Positions 25,383 through 34,209 of a DNA stretch of 64,000 bases are shown here, one piece after another. Every line of letters starts with the position of its first letter. Position 1 is the first letter of the stretch. The notes beneath the pieces were generated by a model. That model worked only from the letters and a program-made list of their open reading frames with translations, was not told the origin of the DNA and searched no databases. The DNA is from Halogranum rubrum (lineage in GTDB: Archaea; Halobacteriota; Halobacteria; Halobacteriales; Haloferacaceae), in NCBI RefSeq assembly GCF_900114455.1, contig NZ_FOTC01000005.1:124001-188000 (forward strand), given 5' to 3'. Position numbers and translations under genes: made by a program.

Positions 25383-26124
25383 CTTCGCCGACCCGACGGC
25401 CGACGGCGACCGACTGAAACTCGGCGTCGTCGTCCCCTCGTCGAACACGACGGTCGAACCGGAGTTCGCCCACTGGGTTTCGAACGCGTCGGTCCACGCG
25501 GCCCGGATGCGCCTCGTCGACGTGACCGTCGACGGACTCGACACGATGGCCGACGACGCGGTGGCCGCGGCCGAGCGACTCGCGGACGCCGACGTCGACG
25601 CCGTCGCCTACGCCTGCACGACGGGCAGTCTCGTCCACGGCCACGGCTTCGACGCCGAGTTAGAAGACCGACTCGGCGACGCCGCGGGCGTCCCCGCGGT
25701 GGCGACGGCGCTGTCGGTTCGTCGGCTCTTCGACGCCCTCGACACGTCTCGCGTCGCCGTGGCGACGCCGTACATCGACGAGTTGAACGAACGCGAACGC
25801 TCGTACCTCGACGAATCGGGGTTCGACGTCGCCTGTCTCGACGGTCGCGGCATCGAGCGAAACACCGACATCGGGAGACTCACTCCCGCAGACGCCCGCG
25901 AACAGGCGCTCGCAGTATTGGAAACGGCACCCGACGTCGACACGCTGTTCGTCTCGTGTACGAACTACCCGACGCTCGCAGTCGTCGACGAGTTAGCAGA
26001 ACGCGGCGTGTCGGTCGTCACGAGCAACCTCGCGACGCTCTGGGACCTCTCGCGTGTGACGGGTCTCGACACTGACGCGTTACCTGGCGACCTGCCGTCG
26101 CCGTCGTCGCCGACGCTGGACTGA
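25375..26124 (+). CDS. Asp/Glu racemase superfamily protein, maleate isomerase-like
   Basis: The product has 249 residues. Two cysteines in the superfamily's catalytic positions are visible: AYACTTGSL (about Cys82) and LFVSCTNYPT (about Cys198), with an N-terminal LGVVVPSSNTTVEPEF motif typical of maleate cis-trans isomerase and arylmalonate decarboxylase relatives. In this operon it could racemise a hydantoin, an amino acid or an oxoproline-type substrate before or after HyuAB. It is convergent with the SPFH gene across 19 bases. Confidence 0.82.
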   Translation: MSDFADPTADGDRLKLGVVVPSSNTTVEPEFAHWVSNASVHAARMRLVDVTVDGLDTMADDAVAAAERLADADVDAVAYACTTGSLVHGHGFDAELEDRLGDAAGVPAVATALSVRRLFDALDTSRVAVATPYIDELNERERSYLDESGFDVACLDGRGIERNTDIGRLTPADAREQALAVLETAPDVDTLFVSCTNYPTLAVVDELAERGVSVVTSNLATLWDLSRVTGLDTDALPGDLPSPSSPTLD

Positions 26125-26143
26125 ACACGACGAGAAAAGACCG

Positions 26144-27274
26144 CTACTGTTCGACTTCGCGGTCGAACGCGTCGAGGTTCTCCACGTCCGGCCGGTCGCC
26201 GTCTTCGGTCTCCAGTCCGTCGGCGATGTCGTCGATGTCGTCCAGTCCGAGCAGTTCGCGGGTCTCCTCGTCGAACGCCTTCGAGTCGAGTCCCGCGTTC
26301 TCTTGGACGTCGCTGCCGGTCAGCGCTTTGCCGTAGCGACCGACCAAGGAGGTCAGTTCCTGCGGCAGCACGAACGTCGTCGACTCGCCTTGGCCGATTT
26401 TCGTCAGCGTCTCCATCCCCTTGTCGATAATCGCTCGCTCGCCCATCGACTGGGCGGATTTCGCTCGCAAGACGGTCGAGATAGCGTCACCTTGCGCTTC
26501 GAGAATCTGCGCTTGTTTCTCACCCTGCGCGCGGATGATGCTCGACTGTTTCTCCCCTTCGGCGGATTCGACGGCGCTCCGACGTTCACCTTGGGCTTCG
26601 AGAATCATCGCGCGGCGACGCCGCTCGGCGGAGGACTGCTGTTCCATCGCGTTCTCGACGTCGGCGCTGGGTTTCACCTCGCGCACTTCGACGCTCTCGA
26701 CGCGGACGCCCCACTCGTCGGTCGGTTCGTCTAACTGATTGTGGATTCGACTGTTTATCTCGGTTCGGCGACTCAGCGTCTCGTCGAGTTCCATACTGCC
26801 GAGGACGGCCCGGAGCGTCGTCTGGGCGAGGTAGGAGACGGCGTTCTGGTAGTCTTCGACTTCGAGGAAGGCCTTCTTCGGGTCGACGACTTTGATGTAG
26901 ACGACGGCGTCGGCGACGACGGGCGAGTTGTCCTCGGTGATTGCCTCCTGCCGAGGAACGTTGAGCGTCTGCGTCCGCATGTCGAACGAGTAGGTCTGTG
27001 AGACGAACGGTGGGACGAGGTTGAACCCCGGTTCGAGCAGTTTGCGGTACTCGCCGAACACCGTCAGCGTGCGCTTTTCGTACGCTTGGACGAGTTCGAC
27101 GGCGCTGACGACTGCCGCGACGGCGAGGAGGACGAGGAGGAGGCCGACGACGGCGACGGGCGGGAGGAACGTGAGGGCGAACAGGCCGACGAGCACGAGC
27201 GTGACGGCGAGAATCGTGTTCGTCGGGAGCCCTCGCGCACTCAGGCGGCCGAGGAAGCGGAAGACACTAGCCAT
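26144..27274 (-). CDS. SPFH/stomatin-like membrane protein
   Basis: The product has 376 residues. Two hydrophobic helices (about 21-41 and 43-62) anchor an SPFH/band-7 domain (ELVQAYEKRTLTVFGEYRKL to SVEVREVKPSADVENAMEQQ). A long coiled coil with AQGE/AEGE repeats (MILEAQGERRSAVESAEGEK, IIRAQGEKQAQILEAQGDA) follows, then an acidic tail. Such proteins oligomerise into membrane scaffolds, often with an NfeD-type protease partner; none is adjacent here. Confidence 0.9.
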   Translation of the reverse strand: MASVFRFLGRLSARGLPTNTILAVTLVLVGLFALTFLPPVAVVGLLLVLLAVAAVVSAVELVQAYEKRTLTVFGEYRKLLEPGFNLVPPFVSQTYSFDMRTQTLNVPRQEAITEDNSPVVADAVVYIKVVDPKKAFLEVEDYQNAVSYLAQTTLRAVLGSMELDETLSRRTEINSRIHNQLDEPTDEWGVRVESVEVREVKPSADVENAMEQQSSAERRRRAMILEAQGERRSAVESAEGEKQSSIIRAQGEKQAQILEAQGDAISTVLRAKSAQSMGERAIIDKGMETLTKIGQGESTTFVLPQELTSLVGRYGKALTGSDVQENAGLDSKAFDEETRELLGLDDIDDIADGLETEDGDRPDVENLDAFDREVEQ

Positions 27275-27378
27275 GTTCTCGCGTTTATCGGGCGGGTAGT
27301 TACCTCTTTCTCCGTCGACAGCTCTTTTTCGAGCCTCCCAGCAGTGCGTTTTTGTAGGACTCGGTCGATTCGACGACC

Positions 27379-27564
27379 ATGCGCGCCGAAGTAGACGTCG
27401 AAGATTTGCTGAAAATCGTCCTCGTGTTGGTCGTCGTGTGGCTCGCCCTCGAAATCGTCGGTGAGGTGCTCGGCTTGCTCGCCGGGCTTCTCGGGCCGCT
27501 CCGCCCGCTCTTGGGCATTCTCATCGTCGTCCTCATCGTGCTCTGGTTCACCGACCGACTCTGA
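27379..27564 (+). CDS. 61-residue two-helix membrane protein
   Basis: After a charged start (MRAEVDVEDLLK) two hydrophobic helices follow, IVLVLVVVWLALEIVGEVLG and LLGILIVVLIVLWF, ending in TDRL. It is divergent from the SPFH gene, sharing a 104-base promoter region. I recall it as DUF7554, unchecked. Possibly linked to membrane scaffolding through its neighbour, which is inference only. Confidence 0.7.
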   Translation: MRAEVDVEDLLKIVLVLVVVWLALEIVGEVLGLLAGLLGPLRPLLGILIVVLIVLWFTDRL

Positions 27565-27611
27565 CGTTACGGAACACGACGCTTTTCTTCTGGTCTCCTG
27601 AATCTGTCTCT

Positions 27612-28106
27612 GTGTACAGCCTGAACGTTCCCGTTCCGGGCGGTGTCCGGCGACTCGCCAGCGAGTTACATCCGCGACTCACGGCGTTCGACACGGTTCG
27701 GGACCGCCACACGCTCGTCGCGAAACGTCTCGGCGACGACTCGCTCGACAGACACCGTGAACGGCTTCGTCTCCCGCTTCGCGACGTTTCGCCCTTCGAG
27801 GCTCGCGTGACGGGAATCGACTTCTTCGAGCGTCCGACGAAGGGAAGCGCTCCGGTCGTCTACCTCGTCGTCGAGAGTCCCGGTCTCTTCGCGCTTCACG
27901 ACCGACTCTGCGAGGAGTTCGGTTCCATCGACGGACTCGAAGGCGACGACTACGTTCCACACGTCACGCTCGCACGTGGTGGGACACTCGAAGACGCCGA
28001 AGCGCTCGCCGCCCTCGATATCGACCCGGTCACGTGGACCGTCTCCACGCTCGACCTCTGGAACGGGAAGTTTCGCGAGTCAGCGGCGACGCTTCGGCTT
28101 CGATAA
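27612..28106 (+). CDS. 2'-5' RNA ligase / cyclic phosphodiesterase-like protein
   Basis: The product has 164 residues of the 2H phosphoesterase fold, which needs two HxT/S motifs. The second is clear (YVPHVTLARGG); the first is RHTLVAKRL, where His is followed by Thr-Leu, a near match. The start GTG at 27612 gives VYSLNVPVPGGVRRLASELH, resembling the LigT N-terminus. These enzymes act on 2',3'-cyclic phosphates or 2'-5' linkages in RNA ends. It is convergent with the P450 gene. Confidence 0.8.
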   Translation: MYSLNVPVPGGVRRLASELHPRLTAFDTVRDRHTLVAKRLGDDSLDRHRERLRLPLRDVSPFEARVTGIDFFERPTKGSAPVVYLVVESPGLFALHDRLCEEFGSIDGLEGDDYVPHVTLARGGTLEDAEALAALDIDPVTWTVSTLDLWNGKFRESAATLRLR

Positions 28107-28141
28107 CCGCGCTACCGTTCTACCACCGTCGCTCTATCGTT

Positions 28142-29515
28142 CTATCTCGACCGAAGCCGCATCGCCATCGGTTCGCGGGGGTGCATCGTCAGCGACCCGC
28201 GAAGCGAGAACGGTTCGTCGCGGGTGTAGTCGAGTTCGAACTGCTGGGCGACGGTGCCGACGATGAGTTTCGCCTCCAGCATCGAGAACTGTTTGCCGAT
28301 GCAGTGGCGCGGGCCGCCGCCGAACGGGAAGTACGAGAACCGCGGGCGCTGGTTCCGTCGGTCGGGGAGCCACCGGTCCGGGTCGAACGTCTCGGGGTCG
28401 TCGTACCACCGCGGTGACCGGTGGACGACCCACTGCGGGAGCATCACGCCGGACCCCTCGGGAACGCGGTAGCCGCCGAGTCTGACGTCGACTCTCGGCT
28501 CGCGAAACATCGTGTACACCGGCGGGTAGAGCCGCATCGTCTCGTGGAGTACCCGGTCGGTGTAGGTCATCTGACGGGCGTCCGCCGCCGCCGGCGTCTC
28601 ACCGCCGAGTACCTCGTCGACTTCCTGTTGGACCTTCGCCTCTACATCGGGGTGTTGGGAGAGGAGGTACCAAAAGTACGTGAGCGTGAGCGCCGTCGTG
28701 TCGTGACCCGCCAGCAGCATCGTCATCATCTCGTCTCGGAGTTGCTGGTCCGTCTGTTCACCGCGCTGTTGGGCGCGGAGGATGATAGAGAGGAGGTCCA
28801 TCGGCGGGTCGTCGACCGCGTCGGCACTGCGGCGGCCATCGTGGTCGGACGCTCCGAACTCGCTCCCGCGACGCTCGGCGACGATGTCGTCGATGACGCG
28901 CTCGATGGTCTCGATTGCTCCCTTGTAGTCGCGGTTCTCCCGTGTCGGTGCCCAGTCGGGAACGATGACGCGGAGGGGGTCCGGTTCGAACCGTGCGCCG
29001 AGCGGTTCGAGGTTCTCCTGCACCGTTCGGATGCGTTCTTCGTCCAACGACGCGCCGAGCATGGCGTCGACGATGATGCGGACGGTCAATCGAGCCATCT
29101 CCAACTGGATGTCGACGAGGTCACCGTCCTGCCAGTCGTCGAGCATCGCAGTCGTCTTCTCGCTCATCATCCCACCGAGCGTGGCGATTCGCGCCGGGTT
29201 GAACGCCGGTTGGGCGAGTTCGCGCTGTTTCCGCCACTCCGCGCCGTCGCTGAGGAGGAGTCCGTCCCCGAGCAAGTCGCCCATCGCGTCGTCTTGGAAC
29301 CGGGGCTTGCGGAACTTCGCGTCCTCGCTGACCAAGACGCGTTCGATGTCCTCGGGGTTGGTGAGCATGTAGACCGGCATCGGCCCGAGGTCGAATTTGA
29401 CGACGTCGCCGTAGGCCTCCGCACAGGCCGTCATGAAGGAGAAGGGGTCCTTCGAGTACTGCCCGCTGTTTCCGAAGACCGGGACGCCCTTCGGTCCCGG
29501 CGGTTGGATACTCAT
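28142..29515 (-). CDS. Cytochrome P450
   Basis: The product has 457 residues, a full-length soluble P450. The I-helix oxygen-activation motif is AGHDTT (about 268-273), the K-helix ExxR is ETMR, the PERF-like segment is FDPDRWLP, and the heme loop is FGGGPRHCIGK with Cys405 as the iron ligand. There is no membrane anchor. Related to CYP families common in haloarchaea and bacteria that hydroxylate lipids or terpenoids; the substrate is not deducible. No ferredoxin or reductase gene is adjacent. Confidence 0.95.
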   Translation of the reverse strand: MSIQPPGPKGVPVFGNSGQYSKDPFSFMTACAEAYGDVVKFDLGPMPVYMLTNPEDIERVLVSEDAKFRKPRFQDDAMGDLLGDGLLLSDGAEWRKQRELAQPAFNPARIATLGGMMSEKTTAMLDDWQDGDLVDIQLEMARLTVRIIVDAMLGASLDEERIRTVQENLEPLGARFEPDPLRVIVPDWAPTRENRDYKGAIETIERVIDDIVAERRGSEFGASDHDGRRSADAVDDPPMDLLSIILRAQQRGEQTDQQLRDEMMTMLLAGHDTTALTLTYFWYLLSQHPDVEAKVQQEVDEVLGGETPAAADARQMTYTDRVLHETMRLYPPVYTMFREPRVDVRLGGYRVPEGSGVMLPQWVVHRSPRWYDDPETFDPDRWLPDRRNQRPRFSYFPFGGGPRHCIGKQFSMLEAKLIVGTVAQQFELDYTRDEPFSLRGSLTMHPREPMAMRLRSR

Positions 29516-29808
29516 ACATCCAGTTGGGGTGGAGAGGGATGAATGACTCGCCTACGAACGCGCTTGCTGGTAGTGCGGTGGGTGTCGGTTCGTCTTCTAG
29601 AGACTCTTTCTGTACCGCCAGACAGAATGCGGTACACATTGGTTCGTGTGCTCTCTCAGAGTTGCTAGAAGTGCCGTGCTGAATAGAGGGCGCTGGTCGG
29701 CCATGAAAAAACTCAGCAGTGTCCATCGTCCGAAGTGGCAGATAACGGCAAGAAAGATGGTAGCAGCTAGCTCACTTTATTTTCGTCAGACCCGTATAGA
29801 CTACCACA
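29516..29808. other. Gap with possible mobile-element debris
   Basis: 293 bases upstream of the P450 gene and of the tiny zinc-finger gene. Its G+C is visibly lower than the surroundings. TGCTGAATA occurs at 29677-29685 and again on the far side of the zinc-finger gene at 30023-30031. No transposase fragment is recognised. Confidence 0.35.
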
Positions 29809-29961
29809 ATGGAACAGCAACATTCGGAGATCTGCAAGCGGTGCGGTGGCCCAACGGGGCCAGACGAGATCGTAACGCACCAGTCTCCGTCCGATTCGCT
29901 CGTCGTCTCCGAATGTGCTCAGTGTGGATCGATTGTTAGTATCGGCGGCCATCAGTGGTGA
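29809..29961 (+). CDS. 50-residue zinc-finger microprotein
   Basis: The product is MEQQHSEICKRCGGPTGPDE and onward to CAQCG and SIGGHQW. Two CxxC knuckles (CKRC at 9-12, CAQC at 36-39) form one treble-clef or zinc-ribbon site. Haloarchaea encode many such one-domain zinc-finger microproteins, several acting in regulation. A TATA-like cccgtatag lies about 20 bases upstream, consistent with a leaderless transcript. Codons are less GC-biased than the neighbours. Function unknown. Confidence 0.7.
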   Translation: MEQQHSEICKRCGGPTGPDEIVTHQSPSDSLVVSECAQCGSIVSIGGHQW

Positions 29962-30163
29962 ACTCAACGTCTTACTGAACCGGAGATTCAGACCGTCAGC
30001 TCTGATTAGACCCTGTTCGTGGTGCTGAATACACCCTCTCTCTTCAGCACACACAGTCCAGTAGGGAGGCGAGTTGTGATGTTAGTAGGTACGACATTTC
30101 TATCCGTCAGCAGTGACTACAGTTCGCGTACCTCGAAAGCCCACGCGCTCGGTTGAGAGTCTC

Positions 30164-32353
30164 TCACGGCGTCGGCGGCGGCCCGTCGTACGCGTCGTGG
30201 TCGGTGTAGAAGTTCATCATCGCGAACTTGAGTTTGTCCGGCCCGATGTCGAGCAGTTCCTCACGCTCCTCCGGTGGGAACGAGTCGCGGACGCTGTACT
30301 TCCCCATGTCGGCGTCGGTGTACCGCTTGTCGAGCAGGACGCGCACCCCGAAGTCGTCTGGGGACCGAATGACCCGCCCGAGCGCCTGCCGAGTCTTGCG
30401 AATCGTCGGAATCTCGACGGCGTAGCGCCACCCGGCCTCGCGGGAGCGCTCCGAGTAGACGCGGTCGTAGGCGGCTTGGACGGCCTCCATCCGCTCGGAG
30501 AGGTGTGGGTAGGGGACGCCGACGACGGCGACGGTCCGGGCGTCGTCACCGTCGAAGCTCACGCCCTCCGCCAGCGTTCCCCACAGGGAGGTGAACAGCG
30601 CGCCGTTCTCGCTCGCGACGAACCCCTGTCTGAGGTCTTCGGTGGGTGTGCCCGATTCATCGAGGAAGAACTCCGTGTGTCTGTCGCCGTCGGTCAGCCC
30701 TCGACCCCCGCCGAGGCGTTCGTAGTACCGGCGCGCCTCCGAGTAGGAGGGGAAGAAGAGCAGTGTGTTCCCCGGGGTGAAGCGCACGACGTCGCGGAGC
30801 GTCGCGGTGATTATCTCCTGCGTATCGCGTTCGCCGCGTTCGCTGGCGAACAGCGCCGGTCCCTCGACGGCGTAGGTCCGGCGGTTCTCTTCGGGGTACT
30901 CCAGTCCGTAGGCCAGCGTGGCGACGTCTTCGAGGCCGAGGACGTCCTCGGTCACGTCGAAGGGGCGGATGGTCGCACTCATCAGGACGCTGGCGTAGAC
31001 TTCGTCGAAGAGCTCTTTCGTCACTTCCCGCGGGATGCAGGTGTAGAGCTCCGCACGGCCGTAAATCTCCTCGGTGCCGCCGTCGCGACGGACCGAACAC
31101 ATCGGATGCTGACCGAGTTTGTTCCCGTCGCTCATCCACGAGTCGATGAACGCCGCGGCCTGCTGGGTCTGACACTCTTTTCGCGTCGTCGTCTCGCCGT
31201 CTTTGTACGCCTGTTCGTACTCCTCGTCGAGCGACTTCCCCAACTGGAGGGCGAGTTCGACTTCCGCGTCGATGCCGCGGCCCTCGTACGCGTCCAGAAA
31301 GGCCATCGTCAGGTCGTCGCGGCGGTCGTCGTTGGCGATGGCGACGTCGTACCAGTTCTCACCCACGTCGTCGCGGTCAGAGGAGCGCAGGTTCTCCTCG
31401 TAGGTCGACTTGAGCGCCCGGTAGAACGCGCCGACGACGTTCCGGGCGTGTTCCGCTCGCGAGTCGTCGACGTCGTCGAGTTCGTTGAGTGCGCTCTCCA
31501 GGGTGTTCTCGGTCAGTGTGCGAGTCGCGTGGTCCCGCGCGGCCGCCTCGATGTTGTGCGCCTCGTCGAAGACGGTGATGACGTCGTCGGGGTCACGGTC
31601 CAACCACCGGAAGAACTGCTCGCGAATCATCGGGTCCAGGAGGTGGTGGTAGTTACAGACCACGAGGTCGACGCCCTCCATCCCCTCTTTCAGCAACTCG
31701 TAGCCGCAGTAGCCCTGTTCCTCCGCGTATTCGTAGACGTCGTCGGGCGTGCGGACGTCCTCGAACAGCCACCCGAAGAACTCGTCGGTGTCGTCGACGA
31801 GGTTGTTGTAGTAGTACTCACAGACGTTGCCGTCTTCCATCTCATCGAGGTCCTGTTCGATGGCGTCGAGTTCGTCCATCACGGCGCTTCGGGCGTCGGC
31901 CGCGCCGTCCTCGCCGCTGCGCATCCTGTCTAGCAGGGCTTGCTCGCGCTGTTTCAACTCGGCTTTGTCGGCGCGTTTCTCGACGACACTTCGAGTCGTA
32001 TCGCGGAGCGTCTGACACTCCTGATAGCCGACGTCGATGTGGCACATCGACGCCTTGCCTTTGAACACCACCGCGCGAATCGGCTTCTGTTGGGTGATGG
32101 CGCGGGCGTCTTCGACGAACTGGCGCATCTGCTGGTGGACGTTCGTCGTGATGACGACTGTCTTGTCGTGTTCGCGAGCGTAGTCGAGTGCCGGGACGAG
32201 TGCGGAGAGCGTCTTGCCCGTCCCGGGTGCCCCTTCGAGGAGGACGTCCTGCTGCCGTGCCAGCGAGTTGGCGATGCGGTCCATCGCCTCCTCCTGGTTC
32301 GGATAGGGCTCGTCGTACGGGAAGAAGCGGAGATGTCCGGTCGATTCAGCCAC
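30164..32353 (-). CDS. XPD/Rad3-like iron-sulfur DNA helicase
   Basis: The product has 729 residues of superfamily 2. Walker A GAPGTGKT is at 41-48 and the DEAH box at 263-266. Four cysteines between them (104, 113, 178 and 216) are placed as the 4Fe-4S ligands of XPD-family helicases. C-terminal helicase motifs include FTSLWGTLAEGVSFDGDD and RQALGRVIRSPDDFG. A 5'-3' DNA helicase role in repair or recombination is expected from the family. The long charged insert between Cys113 and Cys178 (about 64 residues) may be a lineage feature. Confidence 0.92.
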   Translation of the reverse strand: MAESTGHLRFFPYDEPYPNQEEAMDRIANSLARQQDVLLEGAPGTGKTLSALVPALDYAREHDKTVVITTNVHQQMRQFVEDARAITQQKPIRAVVFKGKASMCHIDVGYQECQTLRDTTRSVVEKRADKAELKQREQALLDRMRSGEDGAADARSAVMDELDAIEQDLDEMEDGNVCEYYYNNLVDDTDEFFGWLFEDVRTPDDVYEYAEEQGYCGYELLKEGMEGVDLVVCNYHHLLDPMIREQFFRWLDRDPDDVITVFDEAHNIEAAARDHATRTLTENTLESALNELDDVDDSRAEHARNVVGAFYRALKSTYEENLRSSDRDDVGENWYDVAIANDDRRDDLTMAFLDAYEGRGIDAEVELALQLGKSLDEEYEQAYKDGETTTRKECQTQQAAAFIDSWMSDGNKLGQHPMCSVRRDGGTEEIYGRAELYTCIPREVTKELFDEVYASVLMSATIRPFDVTEDVLGLEDVATLAYGLEYPEENRRTYAVEGPALFASERGERDTQEIITATLRDVVRFTPGNTLLFFPSYSEARRYYERLGGGRGLTDGDRHTEFFLDESGTPTEDLRQGFVASENGALFTSLWGTLAEGVSFDGDDARTVAVVGVPYPHLSERMEAVQAAYDRVYSERSREAGWRYAVEIPTIRKTRQALGRVIRSPDDFGVRVLLDKRYTDADMGKYSVRDSFPPEEREELLDIGPDKLKFAMMNFYTDHDAYDGPPPTP

Positions 32354-32532
32354 TACGTGGCCTTGGTCGTCATCGGGTTAAAACACTCGGGAACCGGGGT
32401 AGGTTGTGTCGGTCCGACCCCGCTTCGAACGGGTACAGTACGCGCGTAGGCGACATGAAGCTATGTCCTCGGTGCGTCGTCGACGCCTCGCCGACGTAGC
32501 GTTTTGCTCACCTCTGCGAAATCTGTAGTAGC

Positions 32533-32997
32533 ATGTCAACAGAGACCACGACAGCGACGGTCGGTGTAACCGAGAACAGCACGTGGAAGGGTGGTGTCGG
32601 TGCGGGCCTCGTCGGCGGAGCAGTCATGGGCGTCATGCTCACGACGATGATGACACCCGTCATCGAAGTCGCGATTCCCGCGATGTACGGCCTCTCGGGT
32701 GGGGCCGCAGGCTGGTTCATCCACATGAGTCACTCGGCGATTCTCGGCGTCGTCTTCGCCGGTCTCGCCAACGCCGCCGGCGTCGGGACGAACCTCCCCA
32801 GAAGCGTCGGACTCGGCGTCGTCTACGGCGCGATTCTGTGGGTCGTCCTCGCCGCGCTGGTGATGCCAATCTGGCTCTCGGCGGTCGGCTTTGCCGGTGC
32901 GCCGCCGCTGCCGAACTTCAACCCGACGAGCCTCGTCGGCCACCTCGTGTACGGTGGGGTCGTAGGCGCAGTGTTCCCGTTCGTGCGAGAACTGTAA
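32533..32997 (+). CDS. Four-helix membrane protein of unknown function
   Basis: The product has 154 residues. A 20-residue polar start is followed by about four glycine/alanine-rich helices: GAGLVGGAVMGVMLTTMMTP, AAGWFIHMSHSAILGVVFAG, GLGVVYGAILWVVLAALVMP and LVGHLVYGGVVGAVFPF. The conserved HMSH and GHLVYG motifs suggest a YagU/DUF1440-like or histidine-containing membrane family; this is a weak guess. It stands alone between divergent or co-directional genes. Confidence 0.65.
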   Translation: MSTETTTATVGVTENSTWKGGVGAGLVGGAVMGVMLTTMMTPVIEVAIPAMYGLSGGAAGWFIHMSHSAILGVVFAGLANAAGVGTNLPRSVGLGVVYGAILWVVLAALVMPIWLSAVGFAGAPPLPNFNPTSLVGHLVYGGVVGAVFPFVREL

Positions 32998-33083
32998 ATC
33001 GAGTGAACGCGGGAGAGTGATCTGTTTCACTTTCACTCTACTTGGCTGACGTTTTTGCAGCTCCCACGAGTCGGTCGATACCC

Positions 33084-34175
33084 ATGGATCCCCGCGTCAG
33101 AACTCACGCCGAACTCCTCGTCGACCACTGCACCGACGTCACCGCCGACGACAACGTCCTCATCAGAGCCCCGACTCCCGCCGAAGAGCTAGTCGTTGCA
33201 CTCTACGAAGTGCTCGGAGAGCGCGGGGCGCGGCCGACGACCCACTGGCGGAACCCCCGCACTGGCCGTGCGTACGCGAGAGCGATGGACGACGACGACT
33301 TCCGCACGAGAGACCACGAACTCGCCGCGATGAAGGAGACAGACGTCGTGATTCTCGTCGGTGGCGCGACGAATACGGCCGAGACGAGCGACGTCGACCC
33401 CACGAAGGCGACGGCGTCCAGTCGTGCCCGCCAGCCGATTCTCGAAGAACGTCTCGACACCAGATGGGTCATCACACAGCATCCGACCGCTGCCGCCGCA
33501 CAGCAGGCCGAGATGAGCACCGCGGCGTGGTGTGACTTCGTCTACGACGCCGTAAACAGAGACTGGGACCAACAACGCGAGTTCCAGCAACAGTTGGCCG
33601 ACCTGCTCGATTCGGCCGACGAAGTCCGTCTCGTGAGCGGCGAGACGACGGACCTCCGATTGGACGTCGACGGGATGCGCGCTGGCAACGACGACGCAGA
33701 ATACAACCTCCCCGGTGGTGAGGTGTACACCTCTCCCGTTCCCGACGGAGTCGAGGGAGAGGTGACGTTCGACCTTCCACTCCGTCGAAACGGCCGAGAT
33801 ATCGAGGACGCACGCCTGGTCTTCGAAGACGGTGTCGTCGTCGACTACGCTGCACGCCGTGGTGAGGAGGTACTAGCGAGTGTTCTCGACACCGACGACG
33901 GTGCGCGCCGACTTGGCGAACTCGGCATCGGGATGAATCGCGGTATCGACCGCATCACGCACACGCTCTTGTTCGACGAGAAGATGGGCGACACGGTCCA
34001 TCTGGCCCTCGGAAACGCGCTCGAAGAGTGCGTTCCCGACAATCATGCGTTCAACCGAAGCGCGGCGCACGTCGACATGCTCGTCGACATGAGCCACGAC
34101 GCGCGAATCGAATTCGATGGCGACGTCGTCCAGCGGAACGGTGTCTTTCGGTTCGAGGACGGGTTCGAAGAATAG
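33084..34175 (+). CDS. M29-family aminopeptidase
   Basis: The product has 363 residues from ATG 33084 (MDPRVRTHAELLVDHCTDVT). M29 metallopeptidase signatures are visible: NLPGGEVYTSP (metal Glu), MNRGIDRITHTLLFDEKMGD followed by TVHLALGNA, and HVDMLVDM near the C-terminus with the His/Asp metal ligands. These are dimetal aminopeptidases of broad specificity (thermophilic aminopeptidase T type). An upstream ATG at 33042 is rejected because it adds residues unlike the family start. It is convergent with argF. Confidence 0.9.
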   Translation: MDPRVRTHAELLVDHCTDVTADDNVLIRAPTPAEELVVALYEVLGERGARPTTHWRNPRTGRAYARAMDDDDFRTRDHELAAMKETDVVILVGGATNTAETSDVDPTKATASSRARQPILEERLDTRWVITQHPTAAAAQQAEMSTAAWCDFVYDAVNRDWDQQREFQQQLADLLDSADEVRLVSGETTDLRLDVDGMRAGNDDAEYNLPGGEVYTSPVPDGVEGEVTFDLPLRRNGRDIEDARLVFEDGVVVDYAARRGEEVLASVLDTDDGARRLGELGIGMNRGIDRITHTLLFDEKMGDTVHLALGNALEECVPDNHAFNRSAAHVDMLVDMSHDARIEFDGDVVQRNGVFRFEDGFEE

Positions 34176-34209
34176 ACCGAGAGTCCGAGACGATGCTCGA
34201 GTCGCGGCG

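Noticed and set aside
30113-31933. Long plus-strand frame opposite the XPD-like helicase
   Set aside because: Antisense shadow of a motif-complete helicase gene.
32455-32499. 14-codon frame MKLCPRCVVDASPT before the four-helix membrane gene
   Set aside because: It has a CPRC knuckle but is too short to support a zinc site or a gene call.
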